Positions 1 to 5,261 of a stretch of DNA of 6,412 nt are shown here, one piece after another. The DNA comes from CAYNYM01 sp049366815. Its GTDB lineage: Bacteria; Desulfobacterota; DSM-4660; Desulfatiglandales; HGW-15. The notes beneath the pieces were generated by a model. It was given only the letters and a program-made list of their open reading frames with translations, was not told the DNA's origin and did no database searches. The position numbers and the translations under genes were made by a program. The stretch's first letter is position 1; every line of letters starts with the position of its first letter. The stretch is from the NCBI GenBank assembly GCA_049366815.1, contig JBMNCO010000028.1, positions 1 to 6,412 of the forward strand, written 5' to 3'.

Positions 1-59
1 GGGCTCTTTCAAACAGCTAAACTCATACGAAAAAAAAATAATATCGGAGCGATGTACCT

Positions 60-554
60 CTAACTGCAGCAATCCGAAGTGCAATCACATCCGCAGTCGC
101 ATCCAGTCGCAGGCTGGGTCGGCGTGCTGCTGATTCCTACCACCTCTACCTCGAAGGTGAGTGATTCTCCGGCCAAAGGATGATTCAGATCCACGATCAC
201 CTGCTCATCGTCCATCTGCACTACTTGGGCGGGAATTTGCCGGCCTTCCGGGGTGGTGAGAAGCACGGTCTGTCCGAGCTCCAGATTCATTTCAGGCGGG
301 ACATCTGTTCTGGGAAAGGCGTTTGTAAGACTTTCATCTCTTTCCCCATAAGCCTCTTCCGATGACAGCGTGAAGATCTTTTTTTCATGCAACGACATGT
401 CCAAAAGGGCGTCCTCAAACCCCTTGATTAACTGTCCTGCGCCCATCTCCACTTCAAGGGGTCTGCGCCCTTGGCTGGTATCGAATACCTCGCCGTTCTG
501 CAGTGTTCCTTTATAATCCACACTGACAAACATGCCGTTTTTAACCTTTTCCAT
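60..554 (-). CDS. SlyD-like FKBP-type peptidyl-prolyl cis-trans isomerase with Cys-rich tail
   Basis: A 164-residue protein of the SlyD/FKBP family, which catalyses cis-trans isomerisation of peptidyl-prolyl bonds and acts as a cytoplasmic chaperone. The N-terminal half carries FKBP landmarks: VDYKGTL near 12-18, VFDTS at 23-27, GQLIKGFEDAL at 40-50 and EEAYG at 66-70. An insert-in-flap segment spans about 72-121, and the FKBP fold closes with DLNHPLAGESLTFEVEVV at 122-139. The last 13 residues hold six cysteines (C152, C154, C156, C158, C162, C163), where E. coli SlyD has a His-rich metal-binding tail. The frame is open for 51 more codons upstream to 707. I chose the ATG at 552-554 because AGGAG (561-565 on the other strand) lies six bases before it and family homology begins there; the extension resembles nothing. 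The stop is TAG. The gene lies 168 bases downstream of the transporter gene on the same strand. Isomerase assignment is firm; metal binding by the tail is inference. Confidence 0.93.
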   Translation of the reverse strand: MEKVKNGMFVSVDYKGTLQNGEVFDTSQGRRPLEVEMGAGQLIKGFEDALLDMSLHEKKIFTLSSEEAYGERDESLTNAFPRTDVPPEMNLELGQTVLLTTPEGRQIPAQVVQMDDEQVIVDLNHPLAGESLTFEVEVVGISSTPTQPATGCDCGCDCTSDCCS

Positions 555-588
555 GCAATTCTCCTTTTTTTGTATTCTTGATTCATTT

Positions 589-616
589 AATTTAGGCACA
601 AAATCGTTCAGGTCAA
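589..616 (-). promoter_or_regulatory. candidate sigma-70 promoter for the slyD-like gene
   Basis: On the minus strand, TTGACC (611-616) is a good -35 element. It is followed after 16 bases by TAAATT (589-594), a four-of-six match to the -10 consensus. Transcription would begin about 25-30 bases before the ATG, giving a short leader that contains the AGGAG ribosome site. This supports independent expression of the isomerase and argues against the 51-codon N-terminal extension, because the promoter lies inside it. Judged by eye only. Confidence 0.45.
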
Positions 617-722
617 GCGAAAGGACGTCCAGACTTTCCCGTGGAGTGAGAAATGAAAAGGAAATCGAATATGGCGTGCAGGATGTTTTTCCTGAAAGAA
701 ACGCCATGATCGATCTGCCCCC

Positions 723-1652
723 TTATGGATGATGCTTCCTTGAGGCCCTCAAACGCAGATTTCTGTAGAACCTGAGGGGTAGAATCAGACCATAGAAAGG
801 GATCGTATAGATAGCGGCCACGGTGGGTTCGATCGGACCGAAAAATTGTGAGGAAAAGATCAGCACGAGGACATTGTTCATGATGCCGAAGGAGATGATG
901 ACCGATAACTGGTCTTGGAGGGGCCGGCCCCAGGAAAAGAGAAGCCCGGATAGGAAATAGAATATGGCAAGAGCCACGGACACGAGGAAAGCGGCGACAA
1001 TGGTCATCGGTTTACGATAGAAAAAGTCGGCATACTCGGAAAAGATGCCCATGTTCGCGATGGCGAAGATGACCAGGATGAGAGGGTACTGCCTCTTCTT
1101 GAGAAAATCCGTGAGATCGGGGAGCGATCGTCTTAGAACCTCGACAAGGAAGATGGGGACGAAGATGACGAGGAAGAGAAGACGCATCATGCCCAGAAGG
1201 GGGATCTCCATGTCCTGACCGAAGAATAGGCTCACCAGCGGTGGGAGGGAAAAGGGCACAACCATGGAAGAGACAACGACCATCACGAGAACAACCGAGG
1301 TGCGGGCCTTCAGAAGATCAGCGAAGAAAGGAGAAACGACGCCTGTGGAAATACCGCTCAAAAGGAAAGCGGCCAGGGTGTAAGCGGGACAAAGGGCCTG
1401 AAACAGGAAAAAGACGATGATCGGCAAAAAGATCAATTTGAGGAGGAGCAGAACGGCGATCTTCACGGCGTCGCCCCTGAGGGCTCCCAATACGTCGGTG
1501 ATTTTTATGGAAAGAAAGCTCAGGAAGAGGATGGACATCATGCAATAGAGTGGGAGGGGTCTAAAAAAACGCACGTAATTGGGGAAGAGTACGCCCAGGA
1601 GCATCGAAGAAAAGGTGACGATCAGGAGGACAAGATCTTTGACTCTAAACAT
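723..1652 (-). CDS. BASS-like (bile acid:sodium symporter family) membrane transporter
   Basis: A 309-residue, very hydrophobic inner-membrane protein with about ten membrane segments, near residues 7-23, 33-51, 64-84, 90-108, 119-143, 157-172, 189-205, 217-240, 250-271 and 277-294. Length and segment number fit the bile acid:sodium symporter (BASS) superfamily. Two stretches fit the family's broken helices: SGISTGVVSPFFADLLKA at 99-116, and SFGIMNNVLVLIFSS at 254-268 in the second half, followed by a proline-containing final helix. Known BASS members carry bile acids, pyruvate, pantothenate precursors and other organic anions with sodium, so the substrate here cannot be named. The ATG start is preceded at nine bases by a modest GAGGG site (1662-1666), and no in-frame alternative start lies close upstream. 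The C-terminus is basic (RFYRNLRLRASRKHH), as expected for a cytoplasmic end. It is divergent from the adenine deaminase gene. Family assignment is from sequence character only; a related exchanger fold is possible. Confidence 0.72.
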   Translation of the reverse strand: MFRVKDLVLLIVTFSSMLLGVLFPNYVRFFRPLPLYCMMSILFLSFLSIKITDVLGALRGDAVKIAVLLLLKLIFLPIIVFFLFQALCPAYTLAAFLLSGISTGVVSPFFADLLKARTSVVLVMVVVSSMVVPFSLPPLVSLFFGQDMEIPLLGMMRLLFLVIFVPIFLVEVLRRSLPDLTDFLKKRQYPLILVIFAIANMGIFSEYADFFYRKPMTIVAAFLVSVALAIFYFLSGLLFSWGRPLQDQLSVIISFGIMNNVLVLIFSSQFFGPIEPTVAAIYTIPFYGLILPLRFYRNLRLRASRKHHP

Positions 1653-1676
1653 GGGCTGAGACCCTCGCTGTCTTGT

Positions 1677-1701
1677 TTTTCATGAAAATCGTTTCGCGAA
1701 A
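1677..1701. promoter_or_regulatory. pair of short AT-flanked palindromes upstream of the transporter gene
   Basis: Two perfect inverted repeats sit side by side: TTTTCATGAAAA (1677-1688) and TTTCGCGAAA (1692-1701). Their centres are 14 bases apart, and they lie 25-50 bases before the transporter start codon. Both have T-rich left and A-rich right arms around a four-base core, which suits a small dimeric DNA-binding regulator. No known regulator site is recognised, and short palindromes of this kind also occur by chance. Confidence 0.25.
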
Positions 1702-1736
1702 AGGATGGGGCGTCTTGATTGCGCCGTCTCGTGGCC

Positions 1737-1765
1737 TGTTTAGCAAAATGAACGCATTTGATCAA
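1737..1765 (-). promoter_or_regulatory. weak candidate promoter for the transporter gene
   Basis: On the minus strand, TTGATC (1760-1765) is followed after 17 bases by TAAACA (1737-1742). The -35 matches four of six positions and the -10 only three of six. Spacing is ideal and the site would give a leader of roughly 80 bases that contains the two palindromes. The -35 lies within an eight-base palindrome, TTGATCAA (1758-1765). It is the best candidate I found, but it is weak. Confidence 0.25.
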
Positions 1766-1770
1766 CAAGG

Positions 1771-1800
1771 AAAACGGGCTGTCCCGGAAAGACAAGCCGT
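1771..1800 (-). terminator. hairpin with U-tract in the divergent region (possible attenuator)
   Basis: Read leftwards, arms ACGGCTTGTC (1791-1800) and GACAGCCCGT (1774-1783) pair around a seven-base loop, with two single-base bulges. They are followed at once by TTTTCC, giving the form of an intrinsic terminator for minus-strand RNA. It lies about 120 bases before the transporter gene. It could therefore end antisense transcripts coming from the ade side, or act as an attenuator if the transporter promoter lies further upstream than the candidate at 1737-1765. The bulges make it moderate at best. Confidence 0.35.
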
Positions 1801-1809
1801 CGAAATGGC

Positions 1810-1839
1810 TTGAATGAATTGTGTCCTGCGATCTATATT
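1810..1839 (+). promoter_or_regulatory. candidate sigma-70 promoter for adenine deaminase
   Basis: TTGAAT (1810-1815) and TATATT (1834-1839) are separated by 18 bases. The -10 is a five-of-six match and the -35 four of six. Initiation near 1846 would give a leader of about 195 bases before the ade ATG, unusually long for a bacterial gene and consistent with a regulatory leader. Confidence 0.45.
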
Positions 1840-1930
1840 GAACTGATCGAACCTCTGCCCCGGGCTGCCGGGACGGGATAAAAATTTCGAGGTGACCGTT
1901 TTTCATCCCCGAGGGCGTTGATTGACTGAG

Positions 1931-2032
1931 GCCGGGTCGGGAAATTGACCTGTTTCGAAAACCAGTGATGAGGGTAGGGTGGAATCAGCCGGAATTCAGG
2001 CTGAGGTATTGAGTGCCAACCCGGTGCGAGGA
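1931..2032 (+). promoter_or_regulatory. structured leader of ade ending at its ribosome-binding site
   Basis: GCCGGGT (1931-1937) can pair with ACCCGGT (2019-2025), seven pairs with one G-U, closing an 81-base loop. Inside it, TCAGCC (1985-1990) and GGCTGA (1999-2004) form a clean hairpin with an eight-base loop. The outer stem ends three bases before GAGGA (2028-2032), the ade ribosome site, which is eight bases from the ATG. GGGT at 1972-1975 and again at 1977-1980 could compete for the same ACCC, so two alternative folds are possible. It does not match the purine riboswitch or other classes I know. Structure was judged by eye, without energies or covariation. Confidence 0.3.
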
Positions 2033-2040
2033 TTTGGAAA

Positions 2041-3825
2041 ATGATACAATATGTCCCGCTCGAACAAATCACGATGGAACTCTCAGATGTCGCCATGGGT
2101 CGACGCGCGGCGGATTTGGTGATCAGAAAGGGAAGACTTGTCAATGTGAACACCCATGAAATCCAGGATGGAACCGATGTGGCGATCTACAAGGGACGTA
2201 TCGCCCTTGTGGGAGATGCCTCGGGATGCATCGGCGCAGGAACCCTGATTGTCGAAGCCGGAGGTTGTTATCTGGCCCCGGGATTCATGGATGGACACAT
2301 TCATGTTGAAAGCAGCATGCTCACCGTCTCCCAATACAGCAATGCGGTCATTCCCCACGGGACGACCGCCATATTCATGGATCCTCACGAGATCGCAAAC
2401 GTCCTTGGGCTCATGGGGGTGAGACTCATGATGGAGGAGGCGGATAGGGTGCCCCTCAGGGTCTATACCACAGTGCCGTCCTGCGTTCCAGCCGCCCCGG
2501 GCTTCGAAGATGCCGGTGCGACCATAGGACCCGATGACATTGCCGAGGCCATGACATGGAAGGGTGTTGTCGGTCTGGGAGAACTCATGAATTTCCCCGG
2601 TGTGGTGAACAGTAATCCCGAGGTCCACAGGGAAATCCATGTGACTTTAAAGGCGGGAAAGCCGGTCACAGGACATTTTTCCGTTCCCGAAACAGGATCC
2701 ATGCTCAACGCCTACGCGGCAGCCGGTATCAGGTCCTGCCATGAATCCGTTCGCCCTGAAGATGCCCTGGCCAAGATGCGTCTGGGCATGTACGCCAAGA
2801 TCCGGGAAGGCTCCGCGTGGCACGACCTGGCGGCGGTCATCCGGGCCGTCACAGAATCGCAGGTCTCAAGTCGGTTTGCCGTCCTGGTCAGCGATGATAC
2901 CCACCCGGACACCCTGATCAAGCTCGGCCATATGGACCACATCGTCAGGCGGGCGATTGAAGAGGGCGTCAACCCCATCACGGCCATCAGGATGGTCACG
3001 CTGAACACGGCGGAATGCTTCATGATGAGCAAGGACTTCGGCAGCATTTCTCCCTCCAGGGTTGCGGATATCCTGCTCATCAGCGATCTGGCGCGTGTCA
3101 AGGTGGAAAAGGTGATCATCGGCGGTGAAGTCGTGGCCGAGGCCGGCGGGATGATCCTGCCCAAGGCCCCGGTAACGTATCCAGACTGGTCCAAGGGGAC
3201 CGTGCATCTGGGAAGGACCTTGACAAGGGATGATTTCGTTTTAAGGTCAGAAGGGGGGACAGCCACCGTCCGGGTGATGGGGATAGAGGAGGCGAAGGTC
3301 GGTACGGCACACATCACTGCCGACCTCAAGGTTCTTGACGGGAACATAGCACCGGATGTCTCCGGGGATGTCGCCAAGGTCGCCCTGTTTGAGAGGCACA
3401 AAGCCACGGGCACACGAGGCCTGGGTTTTACAAGAGGGTTCGGGCTCAAGGGCGGAGCCGCCGCTTCCACCGTGGCCCATGACTCCCACAACCTCCTGAT
3501 CGTCGGTATGGACGAGACCGACATGGCCTTTGCGGGAAACGAATTGGTGAAGGCGGGGGGCGGCATGATTGTGGTAAGGAACGGAAAGGTCCTCGCCCTG
3601 CTTCCCCTGCCGGTCGCCGGCCTGCTCACAGATCGTCCCGTTCAGGAGGTTCAGCACCTTGTGGAGGCCCTGGATGAGGCCTGGAGGGAGCTCGGGTGCC
3701 GACTGATCTCGCCGTTTATGACCATGGCACTCCTTGGCCTGCCGGTACTGCCGGAACTCAGAATCACGAACAGGGGCCTTGTCGATACCCTGACATTCAA
3801 ATTTGTAGACGTGATCGTCTCCTGA
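2041..3825 (+). CDS. ade: adenine deaminase
   Basis: A 594-residue adenine deaminase (EC 3.5.4.2) that hydrolyses adenine to hypoxanthine and ammonia in purine salvage. It belongs to the amidohydrolase superfamily and its length fits the family (E. coli Ade is 588). The N-terminal part has the family opening ADLVIRKGRLVNV. The metal-binding barrel follows: GHIHVES (H86, H88, E90), MDPHE (114-117), GLGELM with E181, GHFS (H212), SCHES (H234) and SDDTHPD (D285, D286). NTAECF and RVADILLI follow at 322-327 and 340-347. The C-terminal adenine deaminase domain includes AHDSHN (479-484), the glycine-rich GNELVKAGGGM, and the near-terminal PFMTMALLGLPVLPELRITNRG. I chose the ATG at 2041 because GAGGA lies eight bases before it; the internal ATG at 2074, closer to where homology begins, has no such site. 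All expected catalytic residues appear intact. It is divergent from the BASS-like transporter and probably single-gene. Confidence 0.96.
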   Translation: MIQYVPLEQITMELSDVAMGRRAADLVIRKGRLVNVNTHEIQDGTDVAIYKGRIALVGDASGCIGAGTLIVEAGGCYLAPGFMDGHIHVESSMLTVSQYSNAVIPHGTTAIFMDPHEIANVLGLMGVRLMMEEADRVPLRVYTTVPSCVPAAPGFEDAGATIGPDDIAEAMTWKGVVGLGELMNFPGVVNSNPEVHREIHVTLKAGKPVTGHFSVPETGSMLNAYAAAGIRSCHESVRPEDALAKMRLGMYAKIREGSAWHDLAAVIRAVTESQVSSRFAVLVSDDTHPDTLIKLGHMDHIVRRAIEEGVNPITAIRMVTLNTAECFMMSKDFGSISPSRVADILLISDLARVKVEKVIIGGEVVAEAGGMILPKAPVTYPDWSKGTVHLGRTLTRDDFVLRSEGGTATVRVMGIEEAKVGTAHITADLKVLDGNIAPDVSGDVAKVALFERHKATGTRGLGFTRGFGLKGGAAASTVAHDSHNLLIVGMDETDMAFAGNELVKAGGGMIVVRNGKVLALLPLPVAGLLTDRPVQEVQHLVEALDEAWRELGCRLISPFMTMALLGLPVLPELRITNRGLVDTLTFKFVDVIVS

Positions 3826-3846
3826 AGGCCGCTGGGTGGTCTTTTA
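3824..3846 (+). terminator. weak terminator-like hairpin overlapping the ade stop codon
   Basis: GAAGGCC (3824-3830) pairs with GGTCTTT (3838-3844) around a seven-base loop, with two G-U pairs. The T-run TTTT (3842-3845) is partly inside the stem. It begins on the stop codon itself. It may partly terminate ade transcripts, but it is weaker than a standard intrinsic terminator. The rest of the 145-base gap to the next gene holds one more stem (3862-3867 with 3876-3881), without a U-tract, and no clear promoter. Confidence 0.35.
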
Positions 3847-3970
3847 TCGGCTCTCGAGTGTCCCTTTCGGCTTGAAAAGGGGTCGGGCGCTGGGGATGTT
3901 GGGCTGCGACCTTTTCTTTTATGAAAATGGGGGGGTGGGCCGATTAATCATGCAGGAGGTAAATATCATC

Positions 3971-4153
3971 GTGAAACGCATGGTTGCACTTTTGATAATG
4001 ATTTTTGTGCTTCCCGCGTTGTCGGGTTGCTGGTACGCCGCTGCTGCCGGAGCCGGCGCCTACGTGGGGTACAAAGGTAAGGAGAAGGGGTACAAGGTTC
4101 AGAGTCCCGTAACCAAACCCCAGCCGGACAAACAAGAGGAAGAACAGAAATAA
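3971..4153 (+). CDS. small predicted lipoprotein with glycine/alanine-rich segment
   Basis: A 60-residue exported lipoprotein of unknown function. Starting at the GTG, the sequence is a lipoprotein signal peptide: basic MKRM, a hydrophobic core ALLIMIFVLPA, and the lipobox LSGC with C20 as the predicted acylated residue. The mature part is only about 41 residues: WYAAAAGAGAYVGYKGKEKG, a small-residue (Ala/Gly) segment like the glycine-zipper region of other small envelope lipoproteins, then a charged Pro/Gln/Glu/Lys tail. The frame is open back to 3836, but the GTG at 3971 follows the strong AGGAGG (3954-3959) by 11 bases and puts the signal peptide at the N-terminus. The ATG at 3980 (MVALLIM) would be 20 bases away. 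Upstream residues look non-coding. The downstream stop is TAA. Export and lipidation are inferred from the motif; the biological role is not recognised. Confidence 0.75.
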   Translation: MKRMVALLIMIFVLPALSGCWYAAAAGAGAYVGYKGKEKGYKVQSPVTKPQPDKQEEEQK

Positions 4154-4194
4154 TGTCACATGTGGGGCAATCCCTGACCAGATGCGCATCCACC

Positions 4195-4231
4195 AGTCGG
4201 TTTGTCACTGCGTCTTGACCGGCTTGTTCTT
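4195..4231 (+). terminator. possible terminator after the lipoprotein gene
   Basis: AGTCGGT (4195-4201) pairs with ACCGGCT (4218-4224), seven pairs with one G-U and a 16-base loop, followed by the U-rich TGTTCTT. It sits about 40 bases after the lipoprotein stop. The large loop and interrupted U-tract make this a low-confidence call. The rest of 4154-4347 (194 bases) contains one short hairpin (4288-4292 with 4300-4304) just before the next ribosome site, and I found no clear promoter. Confidence 0.28.
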
Positions 4232-4331
4232 CTGCCCGGGCTTCGGGATCGGCGTTTCTTCCGCGACTGATCGAGGAGACGGGAGAGGGCACCTGGCATG
4301 TGCCTGCAGGAGAATCAGGAGAAGACGCCCC

Positions 4332-4355
4332 ATGAACTGGAAACATCATGAGTAA
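4332..4355 (+). CDS. candidate seven-codon upstream ORF (MNWKHHE)
   Basis: ATG at 4332 opens a seven-codon reading frame ending at TAA 4353-4355. It is preceded at ten bases by AGGAG (4317-4321), the best ribosome site in this stretch. It overlaps the start of the following 94-codon gene by eight bases (4348-4355) in another frame. That downstream gene has only a poor site of its own, so translation of the short frame could deliver ribosomes to it. The peptide resembles nothing known, and the arrangement could be fortuitous. Confidence 0.3.
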   Translation: MNWKHHE

Positions 4356-4632
4356 AGAGGATCGTGAAGATCTGAAATTCGTTCAGGAACGCATGGCCCG
4401 GGAGAGTGAGATCTCGGAAAGAATCGATGATCAGGGAAACCGATGGCGGAAGGTGTACTTCGGAGGAGGTGCGCATTTCCAGAACTGGCTGAAGCAGTGC
4501 CGGGAACTTGGGGAAGTCCTGGTGGAGGAGATTTCCCCGATCGGTTTCGGGTGTTATGAAGAGACAGGAGAAAAGCTTTACAGGATCTGGATGAAGATGG
4601 AGCGCAGCGCGGAGGAAGAGAGCCCTGCGTAA
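4348..4632 (+). CDS. conserved-looking small protein of unknown function
   Basis: A 94-residue soluble, charged protein that I cannot assign to a named family. The N-terminal third (1-29) is acidic and probably helical. The core (about 30-60) contains RWRKVYFGGGAHFQNWLKQC, with a distinctive YFGGGAHF motif followed by an amphipathic helix. The C-terminal part includes EVLVEEISPIGFGCYEETGEKLYRIWMK, an alternating pattern suggesting beta strands, and ends in an acidic tail. C50 and C68 are the only cysteines. There is no signal peptide or membrane segment. A stop lies in frame just upstream (4333-4335), so ATG 4348 is the earliest start. Its own ribosome site is poor. ATG 4393 (MARESE), preceded closely by AGGA, is an alternative. 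It is convergent with the ybaK-type gene, 70 bases away. I have an impression that similar short proteins occur in sulfate-reducing Desulfobacterota, but this is memory, not a search. Confidence 0.72.
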   Translation: MSKEDREDLKFVQERMARESEISERIDDQGNRWRKVYFGGGAHFQNWLKQCRELGEVLVEEISPIGFGCYEETGEKLYRIWMKMERSAEEESPA

Positions 4633-4702
4633 GATCCCTTTCATGCCGGACTCCAGACCCGTGATCCAGGGGGAAGCAAAGCAAGATGCCCTGAAAAAAG
4701 GA

Positions 4703-5185
4703 CTACACAGCTACATCGACGGCCACAGGGCCCAGGGCCTTTATGAGGTCCTGCGGTGTCATCTCGGCCAGGAGCCCGCGCCTTCCTGCGTTAATCAAGA
4801 TTTTTGACAGTGACATGATGGAACGCTCCATATAGACCTTGAGGGGCTTTCTCGTCCCGAAGGGCGATGTCCCTCCCACAAGATAGCCTGTGTGCTTTTG
4901 CGCAACCTGCGGGTCGCAGGGATTGATTGTTTTGACACCCAGCGTCCTGGCGAGGTTCTTGGTCGAGACCTGCCTGTCACCGTGCATGAGGATGATCAGA
5001 GGCCTTTTCTTTTCGTCTTCCATGACGAGGGTCTTGATGACCATGTGTTCGTCAACATGGAGCTCTCTTGCCGACAGGGAGGTCCCGCCCCGCTCTTCGT
5101 AAGTATAGGTGTGAAGATTAAAGGGGATTTTTTTTGATTTCAAAACCCTGACAGCCGGTGTGACGGGAAATTTTTCCTTAGCCAT
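4703..5185 (-). CDS. ybaK: YbaK/EbsC-type aminoacyl-tRNA deacylase (Cys-tRNA(Pro) deacylase)
   Basis: A 160-residue cytoplasmic editing enzyme of the YbaK/prolyl-tRNA synthetase editing-domain family. It hydrolyses Cys-tRNA(Pro) formed when prolyl-tRNA synthetase mischarges cysteine. Length matches E. coli YbaK (159). Diagnostic features are TPAVRVLKSKKIPFNLHTY (9-27), the strand VIKTLVM with the expected conserved lysine K51, the motif GYLVGGTSPFG (100-110), NAGRRGLLAEM (132-142) and the closing DLIKALGPVAVDVA. The ATG at 5185 lacks a clear ribosome site: only an AG-rich stretch precedes it, and no better in-frame start is evident. Translation may therefore depend on the upstream radical SAM gene, which ends 76 bases away on the same strand. 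The hairpin in that gap could modulate expression. Substrate specificity within the family (YbaK, ProX, YeaK-like) cannot be settled by eye, although the SPFG and lysine context favour YbaK. The stop is TAG. Confidence 0.92.
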   Translation of the reverse strand: MAKEKFPVTPAVRVLKSKKIPFNLHTYTYEERGGTSLSARELHVDEHMVIKTLVMEDEKKRPLIILMHGDRQVSTKNLARTLGVKTINPCDPQVAQKHTGYLVGGTSPFGTRKPLKVYMERSIMSLSKILINAGRRGLLAEMTPQDLIKALGPVAVDVAV

Positions 5186-5214
5186 TTTCAGCTTTTCATA
5201 TCGGCCTGTCCGGC

Positions 5215-5235
5215 GCTCCGTTACTCGGACGGAGC
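5215..5235. repeat. perfect 7-bp inverted repeat between the radical SAM and ybaK genes
   Basis: GCTCCGT (5215-5221) and ACGGAGC (5229-5235) form a seven-pair GC-rich stem with a seven-base loop. It lies inside the 76-base gap between the two leftward genes. No T-run follows on either strand, so it is not a standard intrinsic terminator. It may be an RNA-processing or partial-polarity element. Confidence 0.45.
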
Positions 5236-5261
5236 CATTCGACAGCCCGTATTCACTTGGA

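Noticed and set aside
27..45. A-rich run after the slyD-like gene as an intrinsic terminator
   Set aside because: On the minus strand it gives a U-tract, but I found no stable hairpin directly before it.
555..707. N-terminal extension of 51 codons on the slyD-like gene
   Set aside because: It has no family similarity, contains the likely promoter, and a strong ribosome site marks the ATG at 552-554 as the start.
1859..1872. CCCGG/CCGGG hairpin after the ade promoter as a terminator
   Set aside because: The stem is only five pairs and no U-tract follows on either strand.
1931..2025. Purine riboswitch in the ade leader
   Set aside because: The conserved three-way junction with its TATA-like joining strands and paired seven-base loops is not present.
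2712..3629. Long minus-strand open frame opposite ade
   Set aside because: It is a shadow of the high-GC ade coding sequence, with biased Ser/Pro/Arg-rich composition and no recognisable domain.
3836..3970. 45-codon upstream extension of the lipoprotein frame
   Set aside because: It would bury the signal peptide inside the protein, and the AGGAGG site points to the GTG at 3971.
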